Notes under the pieces: model-generated
Told to the model about the DNA's origin: nothing
Database searches by the model: none
Seen by the model: only the letters and a program-made list of their open reading frames with translations
Shown here: positions 37,301 through 44,698 of the stretch, piece by piece
Layout: every line of letters starts with the position of its first letter
How positions within the stretch are numbered: the stretch's first letter is position 1
Source: Verrucomicrobiaceae bacterium
GTDB taxonomy: Bacteria; Verrucomicrobiota; Verrucomicrobiia; Verrucomicrobiales; Verrucomicrobiaceae
Assembly: GCA_024232965.1 (NCBI GenBank)
Contig: JACKQF010000001.1
Location: forward strand, 310,001 to 374,000
DNA length: 64,000 bases
Reading direction: 5' to 3'
Translations under genes and position numbers: made by a program

Positions 37301-39825
37301 TCGACCTGTCCAAAGTATCGGCCGGTCGGTGGATTGACACGGATATCCGGAGGCGTCAGCGCGGGCGTGGTGAAGAAGAGCGGGGACGAATTGGCCGAAT
37401 AAGCGGTGGTATAGGAGGTGGATGCGAAGGGGCGGTAGTAGTAGGTGGTGCCGGGGGTCAGGCCGGAAAGGGCTGCGGAATAAGGGCCTGTGGTCCCTGA
37501 TACGACGACTTTAACCGCACCAGGGCCATTGAGAGTGGTCATGGAGTTGGAATAGGATGTCGAATACACGAAGCCACGCTCCACGATCTCCGAGCCACCA
37601 TCGGCCGTGACGTCTGCGTTGGCGGTGGCAGAAGTGGCGGTCAACTGGGTGATTGAGGGAGACGTGATGGCAGGCGGCGTAGCGATCGCGTATCCGATGA
37701 CTGCGACATCAAGGTTCGGCTCATCCGGATCGTTGCTCAGCACCTGCAGCGTGGTGGTACGGCGTCCGCCATAGGTGGGGGCAAAGGTCACGGTGAAGGT
37801 CTGGCCACTGCCATCTGCGATGCTGGTCGCAGATGGCTGGGTCAGGGAAAAGTCATCGACATTGCCACCGACAAGACTGACGCTCGTCACGTCCAGAGGA
37901 ACTCGACCGACATTTTGAATCGAAAAGGTGAGGGTGGTGCTGTCCCCGGGGAGCGGTTGCGAGTGGAAAAGAATGGCTCGCCGCGTCGCCAAAGTGTGGG
38001 TCGCCCCAGTGGCAATGCGGGTGACGCCATTGAGACCCGCTGGTAGGTCAAGATTTCCGTAGGAACCAGTACCCCAGGCGACCACCGATCCATCCCGTTT
38101 GATGGCAAAACTGTTGCTGCTGCCCGCGGCGACCGAGACCACATCGCTGAGTCCCTCAGGGACCGTCGCCGCCGATGTGGTGCCCCAAGCGATCACCGTG
38201 CCATTTGGCATGAGAGCCAGAACGTGACCGTCGCCCGCCGCAATGGCTTGGACGCCGGTCAATCCTTCGGGCATACCTGGAGGAACGTAGCCCCAGCCGA
38301 TTACGCTGCCATCGTTCCGCAAGGCAACAGCCACGTAGCGGCTGGCCGCGATCGCCGTCACGCCCGACAGACCATCCGGAACCGTGGTCTGGCCGAAGCC
38401 GTTTCCTCCCCAAGCCACCACCGTGCCATCCGTTTTCAGTGCCAGCGAAAAATCATAACCCGCTGCAATGGCGATCACACCCTCGAGTCCGGCTGGCACC
38501 TCCGTCTGGTGGTTGGTGTTGGTCCCCCAGGCATACACGTGTCCGTCGGCGGTGAGTGCGACCGAATGAAGCCAACCTTCCGAAACCGCCACGACATTGG
38601 CAAGTCCAGGGGGGAGGGTGCTCTGTCCATAGGAGGTGGAGCCCCAGGTTGCAATGGTACCGTCAGGCCTGACCGCTGCGGAGTGGTAGTCGCCGGTCGC
38701 CAGTGAGCTCGCATCAAACAGATCAAAGGGAACGTTGGTTTGCCCACTGCCGTTGTAACCCCAGGCAACGACCTCGGTACTCAAGGGGGAGGCATCGCCC
38801 TTGGCAATCTCGATGTCCGGTTCCATTGCTTTCAATGTGGTGAAAGTGACAGGAGCGCTGTAAGCCGTGCCCGATGCATTGGTGGCGAATGCTTTGAAGG
38901 TGTAGCTGGTGTTCGGTGAAAGTGATTCTGCCAGAATCTGAAAACTGTCGAATTCAGGCGGAAAAGTGCGTTGGGAAACGCCGGTGCCACCAATTTGGGG
39001 GTTGTTATTGATGAACGTCTGAGCATAGACGACGCCTTGCTCCGTCACAGCAGAACCGCCATTGCCAACCACATAAACGTTCAGTCCGGCGTGGCTCTCC
39101 GTGATCTGGGAGACGGTGGCGGTGCCAAGGGTTGGCTGTCCGACTGGTGAATAGACCAAATCGTCGATGGCGACATAATTGCTGTTGGAACCTTGCGGCC
39201 CACCGTCGGTGACGAAGTACCGGAGGGCAAAGCGTCCGGCGGTGGGTCCGGAAAGCCCAGCCACCGTGACCGTATATTTGGTCCATGCCGTCGGGTAGCC
39301 GGTCGGTGAAAGCGTAGGATTGACCGAAAGGAGCAGCCAGCCAAAGTCGCCGACGCTAGTGTCGGTGGAACCGACATTCAGGCTGGCACCATTCTGGGAG
39401 AGGCGGAGTTCGAGTCGATCCGCGTAAGCGTCTTGTGCATTTTTCGTCCGCGTGTAGAAGCTTATAACGTCCCCATTGTTGAAGGTCCTCTGCGGGCTAA
39501 TAAGCCAGTTGCTAATTGTTGCAACGGACGCACCGCTGTTGTAGTCCGCTGCCACGTAGCTGTTGTTCGCACCAGAACGGGCGATGAATGATCCTCCACC
39601 CGAATTGGGATCTCCCTGGGCCCAAGTGTTCGTGCCAAGCGGAGAACTCTGGTTCTTTACGATCCAATCCGTAGGTACACCGGAATTGAAGCCTTCCACG
39701 ATGGGTGGAGTGGTTGCCCCAAAGACCGGTAGCGCGAGAGAAAAGAGCGTCAGCATCACGCTTCGGAAGGCGTGCTTCGGCGCCAAAAAACCGCCTACAG
39801 GCGGAAGAGAGGAGAGGGGTATCAT
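31354..39825 (-). CDS. Giant secreted RCC1/ASH/Asp-box/SdrD_B-like multidomain protein
   Basis: The product is 2823 residues with an N-terminal signal segment (SVMLTLFSLALPVFGA). In order: a choice-of-anchor-like jelly roll (about 40-330 with an FN3-like part), RCC1-like repeats (about 350-615; VVAWGxNxxGQTxVPxGL), ASH/HYDIN-like domains alternating with FN3-like modules (about 630-1140), a second RCC1 block (about 1150-1420), another ASH domain (about 1435-1530), cadherin-like 'EDT' modules (about 1535-1715), about six Asp-box repeats (about 1720-2030; SxDGGxTW), FN3-like, an SdrD/B-like domain (about 2200-2290; YFDKNGNGHSDEGEGVDG), and a unique C-terminal 470 residues. There is no PEP-CTERM or barrel. 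It is a surface or extracellular protein; binding and enzymatic roles are unknown. It is followed 7 bp later by a PEP-CTERM gene. Confidence 0.85.
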   Translation of the reverse strand: MIPLSSLPPVGGFLAPKHAFRSVMLTLFSLALPVFGATTPPIVEGFNSGVPTDWIVKNQSSPLGTNTWAQGDPNSGGGSFIARSGANNSYVAADYNSGASVATISNWLISPQRTFNNGDVISFYTRTKNAQDAYADRLELRLSQNGASLNVGSTDTSVGDFGWLLLSVNPTLSPTGYPTAWTKYTVTVAGLSGPTAGRFALRYFVTDGGPQGSNSNYVAIDDLVYSPVGQPTLGTATVSQITESHAGLNVYVVGNGGSAVTEQGVVYAQTFINNNPQIGGTGVSQRTFPPEFDSFQILAESLSPNTSYTFKAFATNASGTAYSAPVTFTTLKAMEPDIEIAKGDASPLSTEVVAWGYNGSGQTNVPFDLFDASSLATGDYHSAAVRPDGTIATWGSTSYGQSTLPPGLANVVAVSEGWLHSVALTADGHVYAWGTNTNHQTEVPAGLEGVIAIAAGYDFSLALKTDGTVVAWGGNGFGQTTVPDGLSGVTAIAASRYVAVALRNDGSVIGWGYVPPGMPEGLTGVQAIAAGDGHVLALMPNGTVIAWGTTSAATVPEGLSDVVSVAAGSSNSFAIKRDGSVVAWGTGSYGNLDLPAGLNGVTRIATGATHTLATRRAILFHSQPLPGDSTTLTFSIQNVGRVPLDVTSVSLVGGNVDDFSLTQPSATSIADGSGQTFTVTFAPTYGGRRTTTLQVLSNDPDEPNLDVAVIGYAIATPPAITSPSITQLTATSATANADVTADGGSEIVERGFVYSTSYSNSMTTLNGPGAVKVVVSGTTGPYSAALSGLTPGTTYYYRPFASTSYTTAYSANSSPLFFTTPALTPPDIRVNPPTGRYFGQVERDTTTAPTTFVIDNVGGTDLHISSISITGTNADSYSITSGGGASTIAPAGQGSVAVTFTPLTTGYLSATLTITSDDPDQSSYTLTLGGTGQSVPALTNPAATNPTETSATLGAHLESDGNSTITEIGFIVSTTAANPNPTLGGTGVLKYLSYPVTDITVNAFNLAPGIEYSYRAFATNSVGTGYSTTGTFRTVGPEIDVEVVGGTDFGTVGFGVPSAPKTITVHNLGDAPLVVGTPTFVGNQSSDFALASALTGPIAAGQSASFSVTLTASQSGLSSTTLRIGSNDSDENPLDIILTGTFVAGEGKLQVESPADVSIDGRLVAWGEDYYGELTIPDNLSGVSAVAAGFGYSLVLRDGEVTAIGVGEEGETNIPSGLTDVTAIATGYAHSLALKSDGTVVSWGYDEPELTNGENLTNVKSIAVSRWGELMAALKEDGSVVVWGTDASSYAPPAGLPPIKAISMASYNVMALTEDGHVIVWGDEYGDCNLVPEDLTDVVAIAGGHRHCLALKSDGTVVAWGSNGDSSVINVPAGLSNVVAIAGGQSHSVAIKSDGTMVNWGYNADTALAKPTNLGFVTSASCGSYHIIAIQNGLGFGEHFTNADPVPRTVTLRNVGTGPLAITSTTITGPTSSAFSITQLPAASIQAGASTTMEVAFAASTPGNYGAALHIATDAPPFFARDIALTGVAINPQHPPTSEDFAFTMEEDTSYNLRAINFPFADDPQDDPPGELAAVIVTTLPTHGNLYLNHSQISSVGAILNASNSTLSYEPNPDGNGSSFDSFGFRVKDNGHEGFNLDPTEHTVTIHVTPTSEPPFGADHSVSLPSNGTYTFRPSDFGFSDPNDNPPNNFASVYIEQTPSSGFFTIDGQEVWNGTFEVSMKPQTGKNWTPRNVSGYWQSIAPSFDGSKVVAASDEFGVGALYTSTDSGQTWTQRGGNAPWKSVASSADGMKLIAATRNSDDAVGEVFLSVDGGTTWNTSTLTGDWASVASSADGTHLVAVSAEEEVFVEGDWQWVGKIHTSIDSGATWTTRDNDDRWVSVACSANGLKIVAAPAFGFLQVSEDGGGNWTSAADLSTWTSVAISADGSKIVATDDDFIYVSSDGGLSWQQNDISWNWQSVACSADGSLILAAKSFGRLYFSQDGGSTWSETDGYDSWTTVAIAGNGSMLFAGTEGSSGGEILFGEDPFLSEDPSGNLFTSVPSAPELVFHANGERSPGDSDTFMFYVADDGADISSNAAWSQSGYTFTLNYDEPLPPPTLTNLNATNLTETETKVSVDVGIPDGAQTYWSSFTFALTSENPNLDWNLDPSETRGSINNGTMSATLYGLIPGESYSYKAFVDTSTGSAETSIRTFIAGAPPPAPLAVGNLIYFDKNGNGHSDEGEGVDGVTVQIFRDSDSPGEDRPLASATTAEGGQWLIDNLTPGLYRLFVPKEMFATGAPLWNMRSAPGINADGDDDAGEDGLDSESPAEDGVQTGIIAVSAENMPSGFDESGLFGDSDDERDANIDLTHDFAFVDQTDLPSTFAEWKQRRGIEGEGNGNHDNDAFDDLLEYALGSDDNTDTNFAVEDDRHADRTYILLRRRHGSQTDLIFTVKVCPDLSGASGGWEATTITPTIVNNGDGTETLTFPDVTTDPTLAGSQLGFTRLYVSLDANHDGNPEITTSSSILGWQHRPLALQQQTYGLPFVRPAVFTGAVDGVVGSTLDLTTATGLKNIASILVSGEHYYVEVLSGVNEGHRFEVDEAATTATSIALELGSDLNTKASIPANLVGGIIALRPHWRMQDLFPVTEYHASNSPATADQINVWNSATANYTSLFLINHPTRGLIWVRTGDTSLTSQNGRIIGPADGLFAKPNVAVVAAADGQVRTWKFACPLKPGLNFIGTPYPVAQSPADRLMTTASGFTAGTNAGDSDKMHFWTGDAGGEPGFASCYLFGNGGDGIWLQGGEVSGFDHAADKIFAPGTAAIFNSVNGNSTWVMPSPITP

Positions 39826-40110
39826 GGTATCGGAAGAGGGGAGGAGGATGAGAGCGACCTGCCAAAATCTTCAGTCGGGAGACCAAAAACTGCGCATTCT
39901 GGGTAGAGTTACATGGAAATTACAAATGAACAATAATAATTATAATTTCCATAATCAAATTTCAACAGGGCTACCTTGAAATTTGAAACTCGTTAACCTT
40001 TTGCCTCCGGCCCTATCGACTGGCCGTGAATGAAAGAAGAAGCGCTGATTCTCGGTCAGGCTGGCTCGCCGACTCGGGACGTCTCCATTTTCTGCTCCCG
40101 CCGTCGAGGC
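39826..40110 (-). promoter_or_regulatory. AT-rich leader with two inverted repeats upstream of the giant gene
   Basis: This is the presumed promoter region of the 2823-residue protein gene, with A+T-rich sequence at 39910-39990. It holds two perfect 10-bp inverted repeats: ATGGAAATTA (39913-39922) with TAATTTCCAT (39943-39952), and CAAATTTCAA (39956-39965) with TTGAAATTTG (39976-39985), the latter around a 10-nt loop. They could be operators, or stabilise the 3' end of the small membrane protein mRNA. No gene is seen. Confidence 0.45.
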
Positions 40111-40404
40111 TTAGCGGAGAATTTCGTCGACATGGATCTCGACCGCCTCTTGTCGGGAAGCGCGCGGGGCACGGGCATAATCAGTGGTAACCACCGCCGA
40201 AGAAGTGGTACACTGACTGCCAAACAGACGTTTGGCACCATAAACGAGCGCGACCATGCCCGAAACGACCAGTCCACCCATCAGCACAATAAAACCGACA
40301 AAAATCGCCAAGGCCACCAGCCCGACGGCCAGCGCTGCGAATACCGCTAGCATCAGGTAGCCTGTCCAACTGCGGGGTCGAAACTGAAGCACTCTCGCTT
40401 GCAT
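40111..40404 (-). CDS. Small two-TM membrane protein
   Basis: The product is 97 residues. A basic N-terminus (MQARVLQFRPRSWTG) precedes two hydrophobic helices (LMLAVFAALAVGLVALAIFV and LMGGLVVSGMVALVYG), followed by a cytoplasmic tail of 35 residues. No family is recognised. It may be third in a minus-strand set after the DUF885 gene and another small membrane protein. Confidence 0.65.
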   Translation of the reverse strand: MQARVLQFRPRSWTGYLMLAVFAALAVGLVALAIFVGFIVLMGGLVVSGMVALVYGAKRLFGSQCTTSSAVVTTDYARAPRASRQEAVEIHVDEILR

Positions 40405-40468
40405 GGGGTTAACAGTGCAGGGGTTCTGCCAGAGCGAAAGGCGAAAAATGACCCCATTTTGGAATGGC

Positions 40469-40681
40469 TCAGTCTTTCCAGGTCATCAAACCTACAGTCA
40501 GCAGCCCACCAATGCTCCACTGGAGCGTTGCCCCGGGCAGCAAATACGAGGCGGCGAGCATGCCCGCGCCCAGGATCATTTTTTTGGGCTGCACCGTTGT
40601 CTTACCATACAAGAGCGCACCCATGCCGATTGCTCCGAAAATCAGAGATCCATAAAATTCAGCTTCGGAGGGCAAGTTCAT
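40469..40681 (-). CDS. Small two-TM membrane protein
   Basis: The start is taken at 40681 (MNLPSEAEFYGSLIFGAIGM); 70 residues. The first hydrophobic segment begins at about residue 9 (FYGSLIFGAIGMGALLYG), followed by a KTTVQPKK turn and a second hydrophobic stretch (MILGAGMLAASYLL), with a third weaker one at the end. The compact pattern, with YGK and a Pro in the turn, looks like a conserved family of small inner-membrane proteins, but I cannot name it. Its start lies 45 bp after the DUF885 gene. Confidence 0.65.
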   Translation of the reverse strand: MNLPSEAEFYGSLIFGAIGMGALLYGKTTVQPKKMILGAGMLAASYLLPGATLQWSIGGLLTVGLMTWKD

Positions 40682-40726
40682 GTGGCTGAAACGCGGCGCA
40701 CTGCGCTGCATTGCACCGGGTTTAAT

Positions 40727-42484
40727 TTATGGTGCCGGCTCAGCGAATTTCCAGGAGGACTCCGTCGGCGCAGGCAAGCCTAGCACTGCGGCGCGGGCTA
40801 GTTCGATGGGAATCGGGCCCAGAGTCAGGATTTTGTCGTGAAACTGCAACTCCGTCATCTTCCCAGTGGTCACTGCTTCTTTATGCAGCGCCATCAATTG
40901 CAGTCCGCCGAGCATGTAGCCGCACTGGTAAAGCGGGGAGTAGTCGCCCTTGATGAAGCGCTGCACTTCGCTCGTAGCGCCGAATTTTTCGTGGCCCACG
41001 CGATCGGTGAGAAACTTCACCATCTCGTCCGGCTTCATTTGGCCGAGGTGAAACTTCAGCGTGACGATGATCCTCGCGCAGCGGTGCATGCGCCAAAACA
41101 GCGCGCCGATTTTTTCCGCGGGGGTCTTGTGGTAACCCAGATCCCACAGGCGCATCTCCCAGTAGAGCGACCAGCCTTCGACATAAAAAGGCGTGCTGAA
41201 TAGCCCACGATAGTCGCGATGGCGGTCCGCCATGAAGCGTTGCAGATGATGCCCAGGGATCAATTCGTGCGGCACCACGTTGTGCATGAAGGGGCGACTA
41301 TTGCCGCGCATCGCCATCGTTTTATCCTCCTGCTTCATGTCGGTTGTTGCAAACGCGATGATGATGTCGTGGCCACTGTAGGCCGCGTAGGGCATCTGTT
41401 TTTGTTCAGCGGCAGAAAGCATGCGCGTTCCCCACCATGCCTCGCACTCAGGCGGCACGGTGACGAGCTTGCGGTCTTTGACAAAGGTGATTGCCTTTTC
41501 GGCTTCCTCGCGCACCAGCGCCTCCTGACCGCCGGGCTCGACGTGCATTTCCTTGACCTTCTTTAGCGCTGCCTTCCAGTCATCGCCCAGCTTCATTTCT
41601 TGGGCAGCGGCCTTCATTTGCGTCTCACACCAGGCGAACTCACGCTCGGCGATGCCGATCAAGTCTTCGGGTGAGTAGGGGATGAATTCGTAACCCAATT
41701 GGCGCTTCAATTCTTCGGCCCCAATCGATTTGCCGATCAGTGGCCGGTCGCCATCGCCCTTGATCCCTGCGATTTCTTCGTTGAGGAACTTCTGGTAACT
41801 CTCCAGCACTTTTTGCGTCTCTTCAAAAGGCTGGCGCACCCACCAGGAGAAGTCCGGAACAAAGCTAGCCTGATTCTCGAACCAGCGCTTAAGCAGGTCG
41901 CCCTGCATCTTGCCGATCTCTGCACAACGCATCGCCTGGTAGGCACTCGGGGCAGGGGAAAGACCTGGTTTTTTGGGCTCCTTGGATTTGGCGATTGCGG
42001 CCTTGATGCCGTCCTGGAGTTTGTAGACCTGAGCAGGCAAGGTCGCTAGTTTCGAGGCTGCGATCTCGGGCTTCAGGGGCGTGCCGTTTAGTCGGGTGAC
42101 CGTTAGTTCCTCGATGGCGGTTCGAAACGGCAGCCACTGGGCCAACTCTGCTCGCTCCTCGTTTTGCCGCGCCAGATCATTCAATCCAGAGTCGAGCGTC
42201 GTTTTCAGGAGGACCGCGTCGATGGCGTCGTTCACGTCCAGTTTGTCCGGTTTTTGCGCGGCAAGGGTGATTAGCCATGACTCAAGCAGACGCTTCTGGG
42301 CGTCCATTTGCTCTACCGAGGACTCTGCCGCCGACCAATGCCGCGAGAAAAGATCCCAATCCGCAGAAAAGTGCCGCACCGTCCCGGGCATGGACTCGGG
42401 TTCCGCACCGGGGGCAGATGACCACGCCAGAACAGTGAGTAAGGGAAGGGTGCCGAGACGAAAGTGGGTAAAAGGCGAGGCCAT
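40727..42484 (-). CDS. Secreted DUF885 family hydrolase
   Basis: The product is 585 residues with a signal peptide (LPLLTVLAWSSAPGA). DUF885 proteins are predicted zinc peptidase-like enzymes. The diagnostic motif HELIPGHHLQRFMADRH (about residue 403, HExxxGHH) is followed by FYVEGWSLYWEMRLWDLGY, whose Glu is the likely third ligand or catalytic partner. The Lys-rich middle resembles other family members. Substrate is unknown. The gene is divergent from the 55-residue gene at 42599 (114 bp between starts). Confidence 0.88.
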   Translation of the reverse strand: MASPFTHFRLGTLPLLTVLAWSSAPGAEPESMPGTVRHFSADWDLFSRHWSAAESSVEQMDAQKRLLESWLITLAAQKPDKLDVNDAIDAVLLKTTLDSGLNDLARQNEERAELAQWLPFRTAIEELTVTRLNGTPLKPEIAASKLATLPAQVYKLQDGIKAAIAKSKEPKKPGLSPAPSAYQAMRCAEIGKMQGDLLKRWFENQASFVPDFSWWVRQPFEETQKVLESYQKFLNEEIAGIKGDGDRPLIGKSIGAEELKRQLGYEFIPYSPEDLIGIAEREFAWCETQMKAAAQEMKLGDDWKAALKKVKEMHVEPGGQEALVREEAEKAITFVKDRKLVTVPPECEAWWGTRMLSAAEQKQMPYAAYSGHDIIIAFATTDMKQEDKTMAMRGNSRPFMHNVVPHELIPGHHLQRFMADRHRDYRGLFSTPFYVEGWSLYWEMRLWDLGYHKTPAEKIGALFWRMHRCARIIVTLKFHLGQMKPDEMVKFLTDRVGHEKFGATSEVQRFIKGDYSPLYQCGYMLGGLQLMALHKEAVTTGKMTELQFHDKILTLGPIPIELARAAVLGLPAPTESSWKFAEPAP

Positions 42485-42598
42485 GTTTGCGATATCCCCA
42501 AAGCTAATCGAAAAGCCGCAAAGCGGAAGCGCGGAATTTTTCCGAAGTCATCCGTGACGCGTTTTCATTCGTTGCTATGCTAGAATGTTAACGTGGCC

Positions 42599-42766
42599 AT
42601 GACTGACGACACAGCCCCCCAGACCCCCGAAGCCCCAGACGCGCTCCTGTCCCAGGAGGACGTTAATCTCGACGGTCTGCCCGTCGAGCAGCTGACTGCC
42701 GAACAGCAAATGGCCAGATTTGAGGAGCAACTCAAAGAAGAGGATTGGGGCCACCAGCCCTGCTAG
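42599..42766 (+). CDS. Small acidic protein, 55 residues
   Basis: ATG at 42599 (or in-frame GTG at 42593) opens a 55-residue frame ending TAG at 42766. The protein is strongly acidic and Gln-rich; its C-terminal half (LTAEQQMARFEEQLKEEDWG) looks helical, and it ends HQPC with a terminal Cys. Codon usage is GC3-rich like nearby genes. Its length is below common prediction limits. I recognise no family. It is divergent from the DUF885 gene. Confidence 0.5.
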   Translation: MTDDTAPQTPEAPDALLSQEDVNLDGLPVEQLTAEQQMARFEEQLKEEDWGHQPC

Positions 42767-43075
42767 CGTCCCCCGAAAATCTTTCACGTGCTCCTCCTGC
42801 TCCCCCGTCCTCGCCTCCGACGGCTGGAAGCCATCTCGGATGGCGGACCCGGTCAATTTGCCCAGGATTTTGGCCATTCCTGCCACCAATACTCATTTTG
42901 ATCCGAGGTTCGATGACTTGGAGTAAAGATCTCGGCAAGCGAACTCCGGGAGGCCCCTAGGTCAGGGAGAATTTGAGGTGAAATATCGTGTCAAGATCCC
43001 TTTGGCATTATAAATGCTGCTTGACTCTCAGGGCTGCCCGGTGATTGATTCGCCCTTTATTCTGGGAAACCCCCT
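42767..43075. other. Intergenic region without a clear gene
   Basis: In 309 bp I see no supported gene. A 68-codon frame (42720-42926) overlaps the small acidic gene in another phase; its final 28 codons from ATG 42840 (ending RFDDLE) could form a micro-protein, but nothing supports this. A short AT-rich stretch around 42998-43020 may carry the promoter of the GT2 synthase. Confidence 0.3.
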
Positions 43076-44593
43076 ATGATGGAGTGGGACAAGATCATTT
43101 GGCTTTCATGTTATGTGCTGGTGTTCGCCGGGCTTTCAGCCTTTGGCGCGCATCGCATCAAGGTATTGTGGCATTATTGGCGACACCGCCTTGATGTGCC
43201 CAAACCACTTTTTGAGTTCAAAGAACTGCCCCGGGTGACCATTCAGTTGCCCATTTTTAACGAGTTCCATGTCGTGGAGCGTCTGGTGAAGTCCGTTTGC
43301 GCCCTGGACTACCCGAAGGACCGCCTACAGATCCAGGTGCTCGATGATTCCACCGACGACACTGTCTCCGAAGCGAGCCGTGTCGTTGACCAAATGCAGG
43401 CGCAGGGTTTCGATATCGAATATCGTCATCGCACCAATCGCGAAGGCTTCAAGGCCGGGGCGCTGGATGCGGCCATGCCTGCCGCCACTGGGGAGTTTGT
43501 CTGTATTTTCGATGCCGACTTCGTTCCTGGAACAGATTATTTGCGCCAGTTGATTCACTTTTTCAGTGACGAAAAGGTCGGGATGGTTCAGGCGCGCTGG
43601 GGACACATTAACAAGAATTTCTCCCTGCTCACGAAGCTCCAGGCGCTATTCCTCGATGGGCATCTCGTGCTTGAGCAGACGGCCCGCAGCCGCCGGGGCG
43701 AATTCCTCAATTTCAACGGAACGGCCGGGATCTGGCGTCGTGAAGCGATCGAAAGCTCCGGCGGTTGGCAGCATGACACGCTGACGGAAGATCTGGACCT
43801 CAGCTACCGGGCTCAGCTCAATGGTTGGCGTTTCATCTACCTGAAAGATGTGGTGGTGCCGGCGGAATTGCCGCCAGATATGGACGGCTTTAAATCCCAG
43901 CAGCACCGCTGGACCAAAGGCTCTATTCAGGTTTGCAAGAAGGTTTTGGGCAATGTCTGGCGCAGCGATGTGCCGCTGGCGCTGAAGGTAGAGGCCACCG
44001 CCCACCTGACCTCAAACTTCGCCTACTTACTGACGCTCTGCACTCTGGTGCTGATGTATCCGGCCAATTTCATCATCGAGTCGTCCTGGCAAAAGGCCGT
44101 CTTCGTTGATATCCCAGTCTTTCTTTTTGCCTCCCTTTCGGTCATCAGTTTTTACCTCGTCGCCCAGGGGGCGCAGAGCAGATGGGGCTGGTTGAAGGCG
44201 ATCCCTTATCTACCCTTGCTGCTGGCGCTCGGGATTGGGATGTCGATCAACAACGGCAAAGCTGTGATTGAGGCTCTGCTGAACAAGCAATCAGACTTCG
44301 TGCGCACGCCCAAGTATGGCGTGGAAAATCGCGGGGATGCCCGCAAGCAGCGCGCCATCTACAAGGCAGGCAAATCACTCTGCCTCTGGATCGAGACTGG
44401 CATCACGATTTACTTTGGCTTTCTCATCGGTCTGGCAATTTCTCGCGGCCAGTGGGGATCGCTGCCGTTCTTGATGCTGTTCTTCTCCGGCTTCGCCTAC
44501 GTGTCCGCCGGTTCCCTGCTGAAGCGCTTCACAATGGGCGCAGGCGCACCGCCAGAACCGCCTGTGACACCTGACGGCGTCGTGACCGTCTGA
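43076..44593 (+). CDS. Processive GT2 synthase, cellulose-synthase/CslA-like
   Basis: The product is 505 residues. One N-terminal TM helix (about 6-28) is followed by a GT-A domain: VTIQLPIFNEFHVVERLV, LDDSTDD (Asp90/91), DAD (146-148), TED (237-239) and QQHRW (275-279). The D,D,D,QxxRW pattern marks processive beta-glycan synthases. Several TM helices follow (about 305-500), forming the translocation channel. Plant CslA glucomannan synthases and bacterial relatives have this size and layout, without a PilZ domain. It polymerises a beta-linked glycan from a nucleotide sugar; the sugar is unknown. No accessory secretion gene is adjacent. Confidence 0.87.
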   Translation: MMEWDKIIWLSCYVLVFAGLSAFGAHRIKVLWHYWRHRLDVPKPLFEFKELPRVTIQLPIFNEFHVVERLVKSVCALDYPKDRLQIQVLDDSTDDTVSEASRVVDQMQAQGFDIEYRHRTNREGFKAGALDAAMPAATGEFVCIFDADFVPGTDYLRQLIHFFSDEKVGMVQARWGHINKNFSLLTKLQALFLDGHLVLEQTARSRRGEFLNFNGTAGIWRREAIESSGGWQHDTLTEDLDLSYRAQLNGWRFIYLKDVVVPAELPPDMDGFKSQQHRWTKGSIQVCKKVLGNVWRSDVPLALKVEATAHLTSNFAYLLTLCTLVLMYPANFIIESSWQKAVFVDIPVFLFASLSVISFYLVAQGAQSRWGWLKAIPYLPLLLALGIGMSINNGKAVIEALLNKQSDFVRTPKYGVENRGDARKQRAIYKAGKSLCLWIETGITIYFGFLIGLAISRGQWGSLPFLMLFFSGFAYVSAGSLLKRFTMGAGAPPEPPVTPDGVVTV

Positions 44594-44613
44594 TCGCGGT
44601 AGTGGCACCACCT

Positions 44614-44627
44614 GACAGAATTCTGTC
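44614..44627. repeat. 14-bp perfect palindrome between GT2 synthase and glyS
   Basis: GACAGAA-TTCTGTC is a perfect palindrome 20 bp after the synthase stop and about 72 bp before the glycyl-tRNA synthetase start. Such symmetry suits a dimeric regulator site. It is too weak and lacks a T-run to be a terminator. Confidence 0.35.
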
Positions 44628-44698
44628 TTGCCTCGGCGGTCAAACCCGGCTCTTTAGCGGGCTCCCTTTCTGTTTTTCTACCCCAAACACATACGTAC

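Noticed and set aside
44594..44698. T-box leader of glycyl-tRNA synthetase
   Set aside because: Only 105 bp are available and no T-box sequence or antiterminator structure is visible.
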